A stretch of 34,884 nucleotides of DNA from positions 1 to 34,884 of the forward strand of contig JADILZ010000004.1 in assembly GCA_017695065.1 (NCBI GenBank), read 5' to 3'. The stretch is from Candidatus Cryptobacteroides excrementipullorum. GTDB lineage: Bacteria > Bacteroidota > Bacteroidia > Bacteroidales > UBA932. Shown here piece by piece: positions 24,722 to 33,121 of this stretch (within the stretch, counting starts at the first letter, position 1; each line of letters opens with the position of its first letter). Both the position numbers and the translations under genes were made by a program. The notes beneath the pieces were generated by a model. The model saw nothing but the letters and a program-made list of their open reading frames with translations. It had not been told where the DNA came from and did no database searches.

Positions 24722-25228
24722 ATGAATAAGAAAGATTTTGCAGCAATAGATTTTGAGACAGCCAACGAGTGCCGCTCCAGTGTGTGCAGCGTAGTGGTTG
24801 TCATTGTGAGGAACGGCCGGATAGCGGACAAGTTCTATAGCCTTATTCATCCGGTTCCGAACCATTACTCATATTGGAATACTCAAGTTCACGGTTTGAC
24901 GGAAGATTCGACAAAGACGGCACCCGCCTTTCCTGAAGTATGGACGCATGTCAGTTCTCTTATAGGTGATCTGCCGTTGGTAGCGCACAACAGCCCTTTC
25001 GATGAGGGGTGCTTGAAGGCCGTCTTCGGCGTGTATGGAATGACATATCCGGACTATCGTTTTCACTGTACCTGCAGGGCATCCAGAGCTGTTTTAGGTA
25101 AGACTATTCCGAACCATCAGCTACAGACAGTAGCTCAATATTGCGGTTATGATTTGAAGCATCATCACCATGCCCTGGCTGATGCAGAAGCCTGTGCCCG
25201 TATTGCGATGGAATTACTTGATTTTTGA
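24722..25228 (+). CDS. DnaQ-like DEDDh 3'-5' exonuclease
   Basis: The protein has 168 residues from ATG 24722. Earlier in-frame starts (24653) lie in the inverted repeat region and are rejected. All DEDDh motifs are present: Asp10 and Glu12 in 'AIDFET' (Exo I), Asp94 in 'HNSPFDEG' (Exo II) and His150/Asp154 in 'HHHALADAEA' (Exo III). It is a stand-alone nuclease domain without polymerase or BRCT parts. It would degrade DNA or RNA 3' ends in the cytoplasm. Stand-alone DnaQ-fold nucleases occur both as housekeeping genes and in mobile or defence islands. The large hairpin before the ATG suggests post-transcriptional or operator control. Confidence 0.9.
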   Translation: MNKKDFAAIDFETANECRSSVCSVVVVIVRNGRIADKFYSLIHPVPNHYSYWNTQVHGLTEDSTKTAPAFPEVWTHVSSLIGDLPLVAHNSPFDEGCLKAVFGVYGMTYPDYRFHCTCRASRAVLGKTIPNHQLQTVAQYCGYDLKHHHHALADAEACARIAMELLDF

Positions 25229-25509
25229 TTCCATACAATCGTACTGATTATACTAAATCGTATGTCAGGATTTGGCATAGTATTGTGTTTTCTTTGACTA
25301 AAATAGAATGAGTCGATGGCAACGACATTCCATTCCAGTTCAAGTGTACCCCTTACTATTTCAAAGTTGTGCGGTCCGGTGTCTACATCGAAGCCTGCTT
25401 CAGGTGATGCTTCATTGAATGTGTCTGTGGTCGGATCTGTAATATATCGCAGGCTGCTGAAAAGGGAAGGGTTCGGTTCGTAATGTCCGCAGGGCAGCAG
25501 GAAGGGAGA
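25165..25509 (-). pseudogene. Possible gene remnant: open frame without start codon
   Basis: On the - strand a frame of 115 codons is open between TGA codons at 25510-25512 and 25165-25167, the last part overlapping the exonuclease gene. It has no ATG near its beginning. The 94 codons outside the exonuclease give a protein-like composition ('YEPNPSLFSSLRYITDPTTD', 'GFDVDTGPHNFEIVRGTLEL'), with charged and aromatic residues evenly spread; the opposite strand gives a serine-rich, shadow-like reading. I do not recognize the sequence. It may be the tail of a decayed gene whose front has been lost, or a chance frame. Nothing else is evident in the 351-bp gap 25229-25579. Confidence 0.35.
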
Positions 25510-25579
25510 TCATGACATTGCCGGATGCTCACAGAGAAGATATGAGGGCGGGAACGAGGAAATTAAAAATATAACAGAT

Positions 25580-26614
25580 ATGACGCTTAAAAAACTTTTT
25601 GACAAGGTAGATTTCGATAGTCTTATTCCTTATCTGAAATCCTATGGTAAACGTTACGTTAATTCTATATATGGCTTTCGGGAGGCATACGACATTCTCA
25701 GAAACATGGAGCCTTCATCGGATTTTGAGGGCGAAGCCATGGTCAGGTGGAGTGGAGAGGCATACGGGAATGAGCAATGGATTGGAGTATTTCACCTTGA
25801 CGGAGATATCTGGGAAGATGCCCTTGCCAAGAGGATAGTCATCGGAGAAAATGTCAATCTGTCCATGGAGGAGATTGCCGCCAAGTGTCTGTGGGAAATA
25901 ACTTTTTACGGTTTTACTCCGGAGCAAGATGGTTTTGAGAGATTTGTCAGGCATGAATTCAGGAATCGGTATGACATTCTGCTGGATCGGCTTGAAGAGA
26001 GCGAATGGCGTCATCAGACACCAAGAAAATACCGCTCGAAGCATGATGGGATGAGATTGACCAGCTGGGGTTGGGTAAAAAAGGACTTGTACAGAAAAAG
26101 CATGAACAGATCCAAACGGATGAGAGAGCATAGGCAGGAAACACGTAAGGAATACCTAAAGTCGATGAGCCGCAGGGAAAATAATATTCTCGACTTTGTA
26201 GAAGGTAAGAGCACTTTCGTCCGCAGAGACGTTGATTTCATTCTTGACGTCAAATATGGAAAGAGGTATGATTATCGTTCAGTGACAGGGCCGTGGGAGT
26301 CCGTTTCAGACACCATGGAAAGTGTGGAAAAAAGGCCAACAGAAGAAAAAATGGAAACAGATCATGACATGAGGCTGGACTATATCCTGGATTCCATCAC
26401 TAAATACCAGAGTCTGGACTTGACACAATATGACAATGCCGTGGCCGGCATATTCTATTCCCCTGAATATCCGGTCGGACATCTTGCCCTTTCTGGATTC
26501 TGGACTGAAATCAGGAATTTTTTCGGGTATGAAGATATCCGCACAGGTGCTATTTGTGACACCGGATGCGGCAGGGAGATCAGGGCAGTCCTTCTGCTGA
26601 ACAAAATGCAATGA
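25580..26614 (+). CDS. DUF6557-like protein
   Basis: This 344-residue protein resembles the DUF6557 family of Bacteroidales. It begins 'MTLKKLFDKVDFDSLIPYL', then 'FREAYDILRNMEP', 'GDIWEDALAKRIVI', 'SMEEIAAKCLWEITFYGFTPEQ' and 'HQTPRKYRS'. The middle (about 150-260) is a basic, helical stretch with many Arg and Lys and may be a spacer or an additional segment. The C-terminus 'FFGYEDIRTG...GREIRAVLLLNKMQ' is matched by a decayed fragment at 32731-32822. The function of the family is unknown; its genes often occur in several copies in accessory regions. No signal peptide is seen. No clear promoter or Shine-Dalgarno precedes it. Confidence 0.75.
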   Translation: MTLKKLFDKVDFDSLIPYLKSYGKRYVNSIYGFREAYDILRNMEPSSDFEGEAMVRWSGEAYGNEQWIGVFHLDGDIWEDALAKRIVIGENVNLSMEEIAAKCLWEITFYGFTPEQDGFERFVRHEFRNRYDILLDRLEESEWRHQTPRKYRSKHDGMRLTSWGWVKKDLYRKSMNRSKRMREHRQETRKEYLKSMSRRENNILDFVEGKSTFVRRDVDFILDVKYGKRYDYRSVTGPWESVSDTMESVEKRPTEEKMETDHDMRLDYILDSITKYQSLDLTQYDNAVAGIFYSPEYPVGHLALSGFWTEIRNFFGYEDIRTGAICDTGCGREIRAVLLLNKMQ

Positions 26615-26667
26615 ACGGAAGTGCATTATCCCGCTTAATAATAGTCGACACCGTAAAATAATCAGAT

Positions 26668-27438
26668 ATGGGAGATTTGCAACCAAAGGCTCTTGTCGGA
26701 CTGAATAAGAGCAATTATGATTATCCTCTTGCAGATGTTTCGCATCTTTCGGATGAGGAGAAAAATGCTTTGAGGATACGCGGAATTCGCGCGAGAAATG
26801 AGTTGAATTCCGATGAGGAATTTGAACAGTGGGTCGCTGTATTTGCTCCGCGGAATGTCCTGGAAGGAGCAATCTTGACTGACGGAACAGTTCTGAAGCC
26901 TGATCCGGACAGCGAAGAAACTCAGGAAGATATAATGTCTTGTGCTGCATATGAACGTTCTCTATGGTATCATAGGAAGCGTTTCCGGGCATGGAAAGAA
27001 AAACATCTTCAGCCTCTTGTTGATGATCTTGCTGATGAAGCAAGAAATGCTCCCCAGTATGATTGGCAGTACCTCTATGGACTTGAATACAAGAAACTTA
27101 TATGCATGAGGGCATATTTTTCCCATTCGCTTATTGCGGATGAAGACGGGAATTATGGCTTCAACAGGTGGATAGATACATGCATAAGCCTGCTGAAGCA
27201 TATCAAAGATGAGGGGATGCACATTTCAGAAGCGCAGATTGAGAAAATGAATGTGCGCAATCTTGGCGACATTGTAACACATGGCGAACTTGTGAATTTC
27301 CTGCAGGCTCCGGCAAAACAAGAAGATGATGATATATATCCAGACAAAATCTATTATGGCACAAGACTTTATGTCCGCAAAATGGAACGTCTGTATTACA
27401 GGATCCGCCTTTACAAGATGCGTGAATGGTGGGAATAG
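26668..27438 (+). CDS. Protein of unknown function upstream of the DUF262 pair
   Basis: This 256-residue cytoplasmic protein is rich in Glu, Asp, Arg and Tyr and largely helical. I recognize no family. Visible features are a 'LSDEEKNALRIRGIRARNELNSDEEFEQW' helical region near the N-terminus, a central 'YERSLWYHRKRFRAWKEKHLQPLVDDL' helix and a basic C-terminus 'YVRKMERLYYRIRLYKMREWW'. It starts 53 bp after the DUF6557-like gene and is followed after 320 bp by the DUF262 genes, all on the + strand, so it may belong to the same cassette. There is no evidence on function. Confidence 0.75.
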   Translation: MGDLQPKALVGLNKSNYDYPLADVSHLSDEEKNALRIRGIRARNELNSDEEFEQWVAVFAPRNVLEGAILTDGTVLKPDPDSEETQEDIMSCAAYERSLWYHRKRFRAWKEKHLQPLVDDLADEARNAPQYDWQYLYGLEYKKLICMRAYFSHSLIADEDGNYGFNRWIDTCISLLKHIKDEGMHISEAQIEKMNVRNLGDIVTHGELVNFLQAPAKQEDDDIYPDKIYYGTRLYVRKMERLYYRIRLYKMREWWE

Positions 27439-27481
27439 GATTTAAAAAGGCAACAGCCCGCTCCGGCAAAACTGTTGAAAA

Positions 27482-27739
27482 ATGGAAAATAATTCTAAAT
27501 TTGAAAGAAATATTGACGGACACGGAAAGTGTAGGTCTGTTCTCGGATACGAATCTGGAAAATTCAAGGAAGAGGGAATGGGCAGACATCTTCTCATGTC
27601 ATATCACTTGTGGTATGCGCGTGGGGCTGTTGCTTATTTCATCTTCAAGGCTTTTCAGAGCCTGTATCCAGAAATGGGCATCGGTGCTATGTTTGTTGCA
27701 ATAAACCTAAAGTCATGGAAACATCAGAAACATTATTAA
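27482..27739 (+). CDS. Possible small protein (85 residues)
   Basis: This short frame begins with ATG 27482 and ends 19 bp before the DUF262 gene. It would encode a basic N-terminal part and a segment with moderate hydrophobicity ('YHLWYARGAVAYFIFKAFQSLYPEMGIGAMFVAINL'). A second frame (27426-27704) overlaps it, and I favour this one only because its composition looks more protein-like. No Shine-Dalgarno is present. It could be a small partner of the DUF262 genes or non-coding. A weak palindrome CAACAG/CTGTTG (27451-27477) lies just before it. Nothing else is seen in the 320-bp gap. Confidence 0.3.
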   Translation: MENNSKFERNIDGHGKCRSVLGYESGKFKEEGMGRHLLMSYHLWYARGAVAYFIFKAFQSLYPEMGIGAMFVAINLKSWKHQKHY

Positions 27740-27758
27740 TGCTCAAAGGATAAAAGAT

Positions 27759-29849
27759 ATGCTTAATTTTAAACTAAAACCAATCAATGAATTGATACAG
27801 GCAAGGTACAGGTTCTATGTGCCTGCGTATCAGCGTGGGTATAAATGGACGGAAACAGAGGTCTTAAGACTGTTGCAGGACATTTGGGATTTTAAGAAAT
27901 ACAGGGCTTCTGATGAATCTGCTTTCTATTGTCTGCAGCCAGTGGTAGTCAGACCGATAGAGGATAAAGATGGTGGAACTGTTTATCATGTCATAGACGG
28001 ACAGCAGAGACTCACGGCTTTACTTATTATTCAACAGGCTATTAAAAACTTTCAGGTCCAGGCTATTATCCCAACTGCAGACTTGCAGCAAACCGCAATC
28101 TGCGACTCAACCTATTCGATAGATTATGCAACAAGGGAGAGCAGCTTCAAATGGCTACGAGACATATTCGTAGATGAAAAGATGCAGGACAATAGTGACT
28201 ATTTCCATTTTCATGAGACCTATGAGGCAGCCATATCTTTTTTAAAATGGATAGACTTGTCATATCCAGACCATGAAATTAACGGGAGAAAATGTCCGGA
28301 CAAGGAAACAGACGCCTTTTCCACTCTTAAGAAAGTGATGTCCGACCGCTGCTATGTTATATGGTATGAGCCGGAATCGGGCAGCACCAGGAGAGACGAG
28401 GATATTTTCGACGATTTAAATACAGGCAAGATCCCGCTTACTAATGCCGAACTTATTAAGGCGATGTTCCTTCAGAAAAATAATTTTCCGGATAATGATA
28501 CTCCATCGGCAGTATTGGCTGAAGATTTTATAAGGAGGCTCTCCCGTGAGTGGGACGCTTTTGAATGGCAACTTCAAGATCCGGCTTTTTGGTATTTCAT
28601 TTACGATGCCGGGAAATGGGGACTTCGCTATGAGAACCATATAGAATATATCCTTGACCTTATTGCTGGCAAAACCATAAAGAATAGTGATGACTATTAT
28701 TTCACTTTTAATTATTTCAACGACAGTTACAGAGAATACAAGGAAAGAGACAAGGATAATATGACAGCCTTTGTCAAAGACCGGTGGTATGAAGTCAAAG
28801 AACTTATGCTGGTTCTGAAGGACTGGTATGATAATAAGGAGTATTATCACTATATCGGATTCCTTATCACTCAAGGATATACTGTCAAAGATATACTTAA
28901 AATCCAATACCCTAGGAATGAACGGCAACCGTCGAAAAAAGAATTTGTCGGACAAATTAAACAACTCATAAAAACTCGGTTTGAAAGTTATACGGCAGGC
29001 GATTTCTATAAAGGGGGAAAGGGCTTGACACCGACTTTGCTGCTATTCAATATCCTTATTTACCAGAATTGTCCAGATGAAAATTCACGCTTTCCTTTCT
29101 ATCGCTATAAGCAGATGGTCTGGAATGAAGAACATATCGTGCCTGTCACACCTTTTGAGCCTACCAGTCCAGCAAACTCTTTCCTGTTTTCCGCTCAGAT
29201 GCTGGAATACTTCACAGGCATAAGTTACTATGACCGTTGTGACCAGCTCATTGAAAGGGAATCAGAAAAACCATCGCAAGAGAGAAAAAATCGCAATGCC
29301 ATCAGACAAGAGGCTGTCAATAGTCTCAAAAAACAACTCTCCGTAACAGTGGATAAAATCGATGACCCAAAAACCAAGAGTATATGCGAAGATTTACTAA
29401 AGGTTTTTGTCGTCATGGGCAAGGGAGAGGCTAAATTGAGCGATAAGTGTTACAAGAAGATAAATTTAATGTTTGATTCAGATAATGATGATGGAGATGA
29501 GGAAAGCCTTAACTTTATCTGGAATCTGGCTCTGCTGGATGAAAGCACCAACAAAAGTTACGGGAATGCTATTTTCCCGTATAAGCGTATGCGCATAATC
29601 AAGAATGACTCGAGGGGAATATATGTGCCAATCGGGACAAGGAATGTTTTTGTCAAGGCTTATAGTCACGCGATGAACAACATGTTCAAGTGGGACAGAG
29701 ACGATGCCATATTATACCTTGCCGAGATTTTTAGAATGTTCAGACAATGTGGGTTTTTCTTTGAAAAATGGTTGGATAGCAGCAAGATGCCTAAAGCGGT
29801 GGATTTAATCAAATTAAAAAATCTGATATCTTATGAGTACACAGAATAA
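27759..29849 (+). CDS. DUF262 + DUF1524-like (GmrSD-type) nuclease protein
   Basis: This 696-residue protein has the two halves of GmrSD-type modification-dependent restriction enzymes in one chain. The N-terminal DUF262 (GmrS) domain shows 'YQRGYKW' (24-30) and 'DGQQRLT' (80-86), the ParB/sulfiredoxin-like nucleotide-using motif, followed by 'FDDLNTGKIPLTNAELIKAMF'. The C-terminal part has His459 in 'WNEEHIVP', the HNH/DUF1524 (GmrD) pattern, and a late 'ALLDESTNKSYGNAIFPYKRMRI' segment that completes the HNH fold in relatives. An AAAGGA Shine-Dalgarno (27745-27750) stands eight bases before the ATG. Its end overlaps the next gene by 17 bp. The family acts against modified phage DNA; that this one does is inferred. 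Confidence 0.87.
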   Translation: MLNFKLKPINELIQARYRFYVPAYQRGYKWTETEVLRLLQDIWDFKKYRASDESAFYCLQPVVVRPIEDKDGGTVYHVIDGQQRLTALLIIQQAIKNFQVQAIIPTADLQQTAICDSTYSIDYATRESSFKWLRDIFVDEKMQDNSDYFHFHETYEAAISFLKWIDLSYPDHEINGRKCPDKETDAFSTLKKVMSDRCYVIWYEPESGSTRRDEDIFDDLNTGKIPLTNAELIKAMFLQKNNFPDNDTPSAVLAEDFIRRLSREWDAFEWQLQDPAFWYFIYDAGKWGLRYENHIEYILDLIAGKTIKNSDDYYFTFNYFNDSYREYKERDKDNMTAFVKDRWYEVKELMLVLKDWYDNKEYYHYIGFLITQGYTVKDILKIQYPRNERQPSKKEFVGQIKQLIKTRFESYTAGDFYKGGKGLTPTLLLFNILIYQNCPDENSRFPFYRYKQMVWNEEHIVPVTPFEPTSPANSFLFSAQMLEYFTGISYYDRCDQLIERESEKPSQERKNRNAIRQEAVNSLKKQLSVTVDKIDDPKTKSICEDLLKVFVVMGKGEAKLSDKCYKKINLMFDSDNDDGDEESLNFIWNLALLDESTNKSYGNAIFPYKRMRIIKNDSRGIYVPIGTRNVFVKAYSHAMNNMFKWDRDDAILYLAEIFRMFRQCGFFFEKWLDSSKMPKAVDLIKLKNLISYEYTE

Positions 29850-32520
29850 GTCAATGCAAGGTGAGAATAGCACATTTTGGAAACTTACAGAAAAATACGG
29901 CATCGTCATCCCTGTTATTCAGAGAGATTACGCCCAAGGAAGGAGAGCGGACAATGTGCGTCAGGTCAGAGAAAGATTTGTCGAAAGCTTATACTATAGC
30001 CTGCAATATAGTAAACCGGCCATTTTGGATTTCATATATGGCACCCTTGAAACGCCAGCTTCCCTTACGGTAAATTATAAAGAAACAACGGGTTATCTTG
30101 AGTTTGTTCCCCTAGATGGGCAACAACGACTTACGACATTGTTCCTGCTGTACTGGTTTTTGTCCTTGTGGAATGAAAATGATTTTTCAGATTTTAAATC
30201 TCACATGATATATGCTGATTCTTGTCGGTTTACATATCGCACAAGAAGCAGTTCAAACGACTTCTGCTGGAGGCTAGTCACTAGTTCAGATGCTGGCAGT
30301 ATCATAAAGAACATTTCTAACAGAGTTGAAAATCCTGTTTATACGGCTGTAGTAAATGAGGGATGGTTCCACGACTCATGGATAAATGATCCCACAGTCC
30401 AAGGAATGCTTGTGATGCTTGATACTCTTGCATGCTTATTGCCGAAGGCCGACAGGAAAGAGACTGCTCATGATTTTTACAAAAAACTCACAAGGCATGA
30501 TATGGTATCCTTTAACCTTCTTTATTTGAATCGGTCAAATTCAGATAACAAGGATGCTACCCTTACAACTGAGGACCGTTTTTCGGACGACCTCTATATA
30601 AAGATGAATTCAAGAGGAAAGCCCTTGTCCGATTTCGAGATATTCAAGTGTAGGTTCGAGTCGTACCTAAGAGACTACAAAGACTTTGATGTGAATGATT
30701 TTGAGAGGAAAATCGACTGTGAATGGGCTGATATGTTCTGGAAAATCCGGAATGATGTGCCACATAAGAATGCGCAGTTCATTGTCAGAAGCAATACTGA
30801 CCAGATGATGATGAATCTGATAAATGCAGTATTGGCAACAACATACTCTTTGGATGAAAATGCGTCTGAGGATACTATGGATATACTTTTCCGGACAGCG
30901 GCAGCTCGGAATAAGAAACTTGATATGCATCTTACATTTTACCGGTATACAGAGCTTGGTGTCCTTAAGGAGAAGAGCAATGCTGATGCGACATGTCTTG
31001 ACAGAAATAGCAAGTATGGACAAGATATTAAGGATACTTTCACTTTCGTCTCCGACTTTATATTGTCTCCAGGCAGATACAGGCTCAACCAAAGTCTTCC
31101 CGATGTGAAGACTTGTATATACAAGATCCTGTTTGACAATGTTGACGGCGACCGGAGTTTCTATGGTCCCGTTTCATATGCTGATAGACTATACTTTTTT
31201 GCGTTGTCAAGATTTAACACCATTTATGCAGGTGATTCTTTTGTGAAAGACCTTGAAACCTGGGTTCATTTTGTCCGTAATCTTATAGAATCGGCAGAGA
31301 TCAATCAGGTAAGAGATATGCAAAAATTTCTTAAAGTCCTTGACGGTATTTTGGCGGTCTTTGCAAAAAACGGAAGTTGTAACATTATTTCATATTTGAA
31401 CAGTGTGCAGGAATATCCAGACTGGTCTCCTGTTCCTGGTACACAAGTCAGGGAGGAAGTGCTTAAGGCTAAACTCATCAGCCGTGACAACAGGTGGTTA
31501 GGCGAGATTCAAAAGGCTGACCATTTTATCCTATGGCCTGGGCGTAGCGGATATCTGTTGTATTTTGCCGGTTTGGCACAGATGAAGGACGGGGAACTTG
31601 ATACCATGTCAACGCAAGACCACACAAGCAAGCTCGCTTTGTATAAAGAGTATTTAGATAAAATGGAGAAACTGCTTCTTGCTGTAAAAGACTCCTCGCA
31701 GCATCTGTTGGAGCGTTTTCTCCTGTCGCGAGGCAATTATATGAGGAGAGAAAGAAAAGGCTATGGCTGCACCATTTATTCGATGATGAATTCGAGTTTT
31801 GAAGGACGATCCTATAGTTGGCGACAAATGTTGCAGTACAACGGAATTCCTGGCAATCGCGGCGAACTTCCTGAATATCATGTCGGTGTAGATATGCTTA
31901 AACTTGCTCTTGATGCTATATCAGTTCAGAACTTCAATGATGTCTCGACTTTGCAACAGGCAATAGCGAAGACTATTGATACCCCGTCACAGCCGATTGA
32001 ACTTTGGAGGAAGCAAATGCTTGAAGAACCACGGCTTTGGAATATGTCTTGCGAACACTTTTTCTGGCTTGGTGATAGTGGCAATGCCTGGATGCCTCGC
32101 AAACGCAATTTTAATAGCAGTCACTATAATGTCACATCATACCGTCTGTTTCTGAAAGTTCAGGACAAATTCGGTTCTGGATCGGTCAAGTTACGATACT
32201 GGTCTGACGATTGGGGGTATATTTATTTGAATTTCAGGCAAGCTGGGTCTGAAAAATACTGTTACACATTTAAAATACAATGGCTTGATATACAGAACTG
32301 GAAGATTTCGATTGTCACTGAAAATTTCCAGTTCGCACCTCGGCCAGTCGATGGTACTGATTTGAGGTTTCTTGGGTTTGCATTTGATTCAGATTTTGTG
32401 AGTGAAGTGATAGGTTCTGGAGGGAAAATAATACCAGCGGAAGAGGATCTGTTGCCGGATCAGGTCATGGAGTATCAGAAAAAGATATGCGATCTTCCAG
32501 GATTAGAATTAAATTGGTAA
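29833..32520 (+). CDS. Second DUF262-domain protein, long form, coupled to the first
   Basis: This 895-residue protein has an N-terminal DUF262 domain with 'IQRDYAQGR' (29-37) and 'PLDGQQRLTTLFLLYW' (93-108), and the helper motif 'YIKMNSRGKPLSDFEIFKCRFESYL'. I see no HNH/DUF1524 motif. Residues from about 350 to the end are unrecognized, with a C-terminal part rich in Trp, Tyr and Phe ('LRYWSDDWGYIYLNFRQAG'). It may sense or bind a ligand or may regulate the nuclease partner. Its ATG lies inside the end of the upstream gene (17-bp overlap), so translation is coupled and the two proteins are probably made in fixed ratio. A clear terminator follows. Confidence 0.85.
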   Translation: MSTQNKSMQGENSTFWKLTEKYGIVIPVIQRDYAQGRRADNVRQVRERFVESLYYSLQYSKPAILDFIYGTLETPASLTVNYKETTGYLEFVPLDGQQRLTTLFLLYWFLSLWNENDFSDFKSHMIYADSCRFTYRTRSSSNDFCWRLVTSSDAGSIIKNISNRVENPVYTAVVNEGWFHDSWINDPTVQGMLVMLDTLACLLPKADRKETAHDFYKKLTRHDMVSFNLLYLNRSNSDNKDATLTTEDRFSDDLYIKMNSRGKPLSDFEIFKCRFESYLRDYKDFDVNDFERKIDCEWADMFWKIRNDVPHKNAQFIVRSNTDQMMMNLINAVLATTYSLDENASEDTMDILFRTAAARNKKLDMHLTFYRYTELGVLKEKSNADATCLDRNSKYGQDIKDTFTFVSDFILSPGRYRLNQSLPDVKTCIYKILFDNVDGDRSFYGPVSYADRLYFFALSRFNTIYAGDSFVKDLETWVHFVRNLIESAEINQVRDMQKFLKVLDGILAVFAKNGSCNIISYLNSVQEYPDWSPVPGTQVREEVLKAKLISRDNRWLGEIQKADHFILWPGRSGYLLYFAGLAQMKDGELDTMSTQDHTSKLALYKEYLDKMEKLLLAVKDSSQHLLERFLLSRGNYMRRERKGYGCTIYSMMNSSFEGRSYSWRQMLQYNGIPGNRGELPEYHVGVDMLKLALDAISVQNFNDVSTLQQAIAKTIDTPSQPIELWRKQMLEEPRLWNMSCEHFFWLGDSGNAWMPRKRNFNSSHYNVTSYRLFLKVQDKFGSGSVKLRYWSDDWGYIYLNFRQAGSEKYCYTFKIQWLDIQNWKISIVTENFQFAPRPVDGTDLRFLGFAFDSDFVSEVIGSGGKIIPAEEDLLPDQVMEYQKKICDLPGLELNW

Positions 32521-32537
32521 AGAACCGAAATTGATCA

Positions 32538-32577
32538 CCACCTGTGTCACATTATGGCGCAGGTGGCTTTTATTTTT
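32538..32577 (+). terminator. Rho-independent terminator of the DUF262 operon
   Basis: CCACCTG (32538-32544) pairs with CAGGTGG (32560-32566), extended inside by wobble pairs, and is followed by a T-rich tract TTTTATTTTT. It starts 18 bp after the stop codon of the second DUF262 gene. Confidence 0.85.
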
Positions 32578-32603
32578 GTCCTGGATTAAAAAAAAGACTT
32601 TTA

Positions 32604-32822
32604 TGACATCAGATGAATGGTTGGAACTCAGGACAAAGTTCGCAATGTACGGGAAGGTCAGAATCGGCATCCGATATGATTCCCGCTCAGTTCTGGCCCA
32701 TATAAGCTGCGGGATTCAGCAAGCATCTTAAGAAATTTATCTGTTATGAGGACATCTGTATTGGGCAATCATTGAAAACAGCTATGGAAGGGAGACACAA
32801 TCGGCTCTTCTGCTGAATAAAA
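32604..32822 (+). pseudogene. Frameshifted remnant of a DUF6557-like gene end
   Basis: From ATG 32604 a short frame encodes 'VRIGIRYDSRSVLAHISCGIQ' and ends at a TAA. Shifting frame gives 'KKFICYEDICIGQ', and shifting again gives 'GRETQSALLLNKM' at the end. These pieces line up in order with the C-terminus of the DUF6557-like protein of this window ('AGIFYSPEYPVGHL', 'RNFFGYEDIRTG', 'GREIRAVLLLNKM'). The nucleotide similarity is still visible over CTTCTGCTGAA-AAAATG (26593-26610 and 32807-32824). The remnant stops exactly where the IS21 end begins, so the element probably inserted into or next to the end of this gene. Confidence 0.55.
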
Positions 32823-32830
32823 TGTGGCGA

Positions 32831-33076
32831 TTTCGGAGCAAAGGCCCCCAGAAAACCGATGATTATTTCGGAGTAAAGCCACCCAAAAAGGACTTCATTA
32901 TAAATAAAAAAGGCAGGGAACTCGGCTCGCGGGCCTCAAATTTTCGGAGCATTGCCACCCAGATCTCCTGACGATGTCAGGAATAGCCCCGGCCGCCCAT
33001 CCTTTCCGGAGCAAATGCACCCAGTCTGAGAGATGAAAAGACTGGCCATCAATGTCTTTCGGAGCATTGCTACCCA
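32831..33076 (+). repeat. Five degenerate 20-bp end repeats of the IS21 element
   Basis: Copies of a consensus close to TTTCGGAGCATTGCCACCCA are at 32831-32850, 32866-32885, 32942-32961, 33004-33023 and 33057-33076. Spacing is irregular (35, 76, 62 and 53 bp). IS21-family elements carry such multiple repeats at their ends as transposase binding sites. The copy nearest istA overlaps its promoter. Confidence 0.85.
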
Positions 33077-33094
33077 CCAGGATCTGTATCTTTG
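33067..33094 (+). promoter_or_regulatory. Promoter of istA, overlapping an end repeat
   Basis: TTG at 33067-33069 lies within the last end repeat, and TATCTTTG at 33087-33094 is a perfect -7 element, 17 bp apart. Binding of transposase to this repeat would cover the -33 region and could repress istA. Confidence 0.6.
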
Positions 33095-33121
33095 CACCTC
33101 AATGATAAAATTGAGGGAAAT

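Noticed and set aside
25322..25500. Serine-rich 59-codon + strand frame starting with ATG 25322
   Set aside because: It is complementary, codon by codon, to the more protein-like - strand frame and has shadow-type composition.
27426..27704. 92-codon frame overlapping the end of the 26668 gene
   Set aside because: It overlaps another candidate frame, starts inside the upstream gene in a different frame and shows no recognizable features.
32531..32603. N-terminal part of a 66-codon frame starting at 32531
   Set aside because: This portion is the DUF262 operon terminator; only the part from ATG 32604 resembles a gene remnant.
32831..33076. Repeated 20-bp units that might suggest a CRISPR array
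   Set aside because: Spacing is irregular (35 to 76 bp), the units are degenerate and they lie at the end of an IS21 element, where such repeats are expected.
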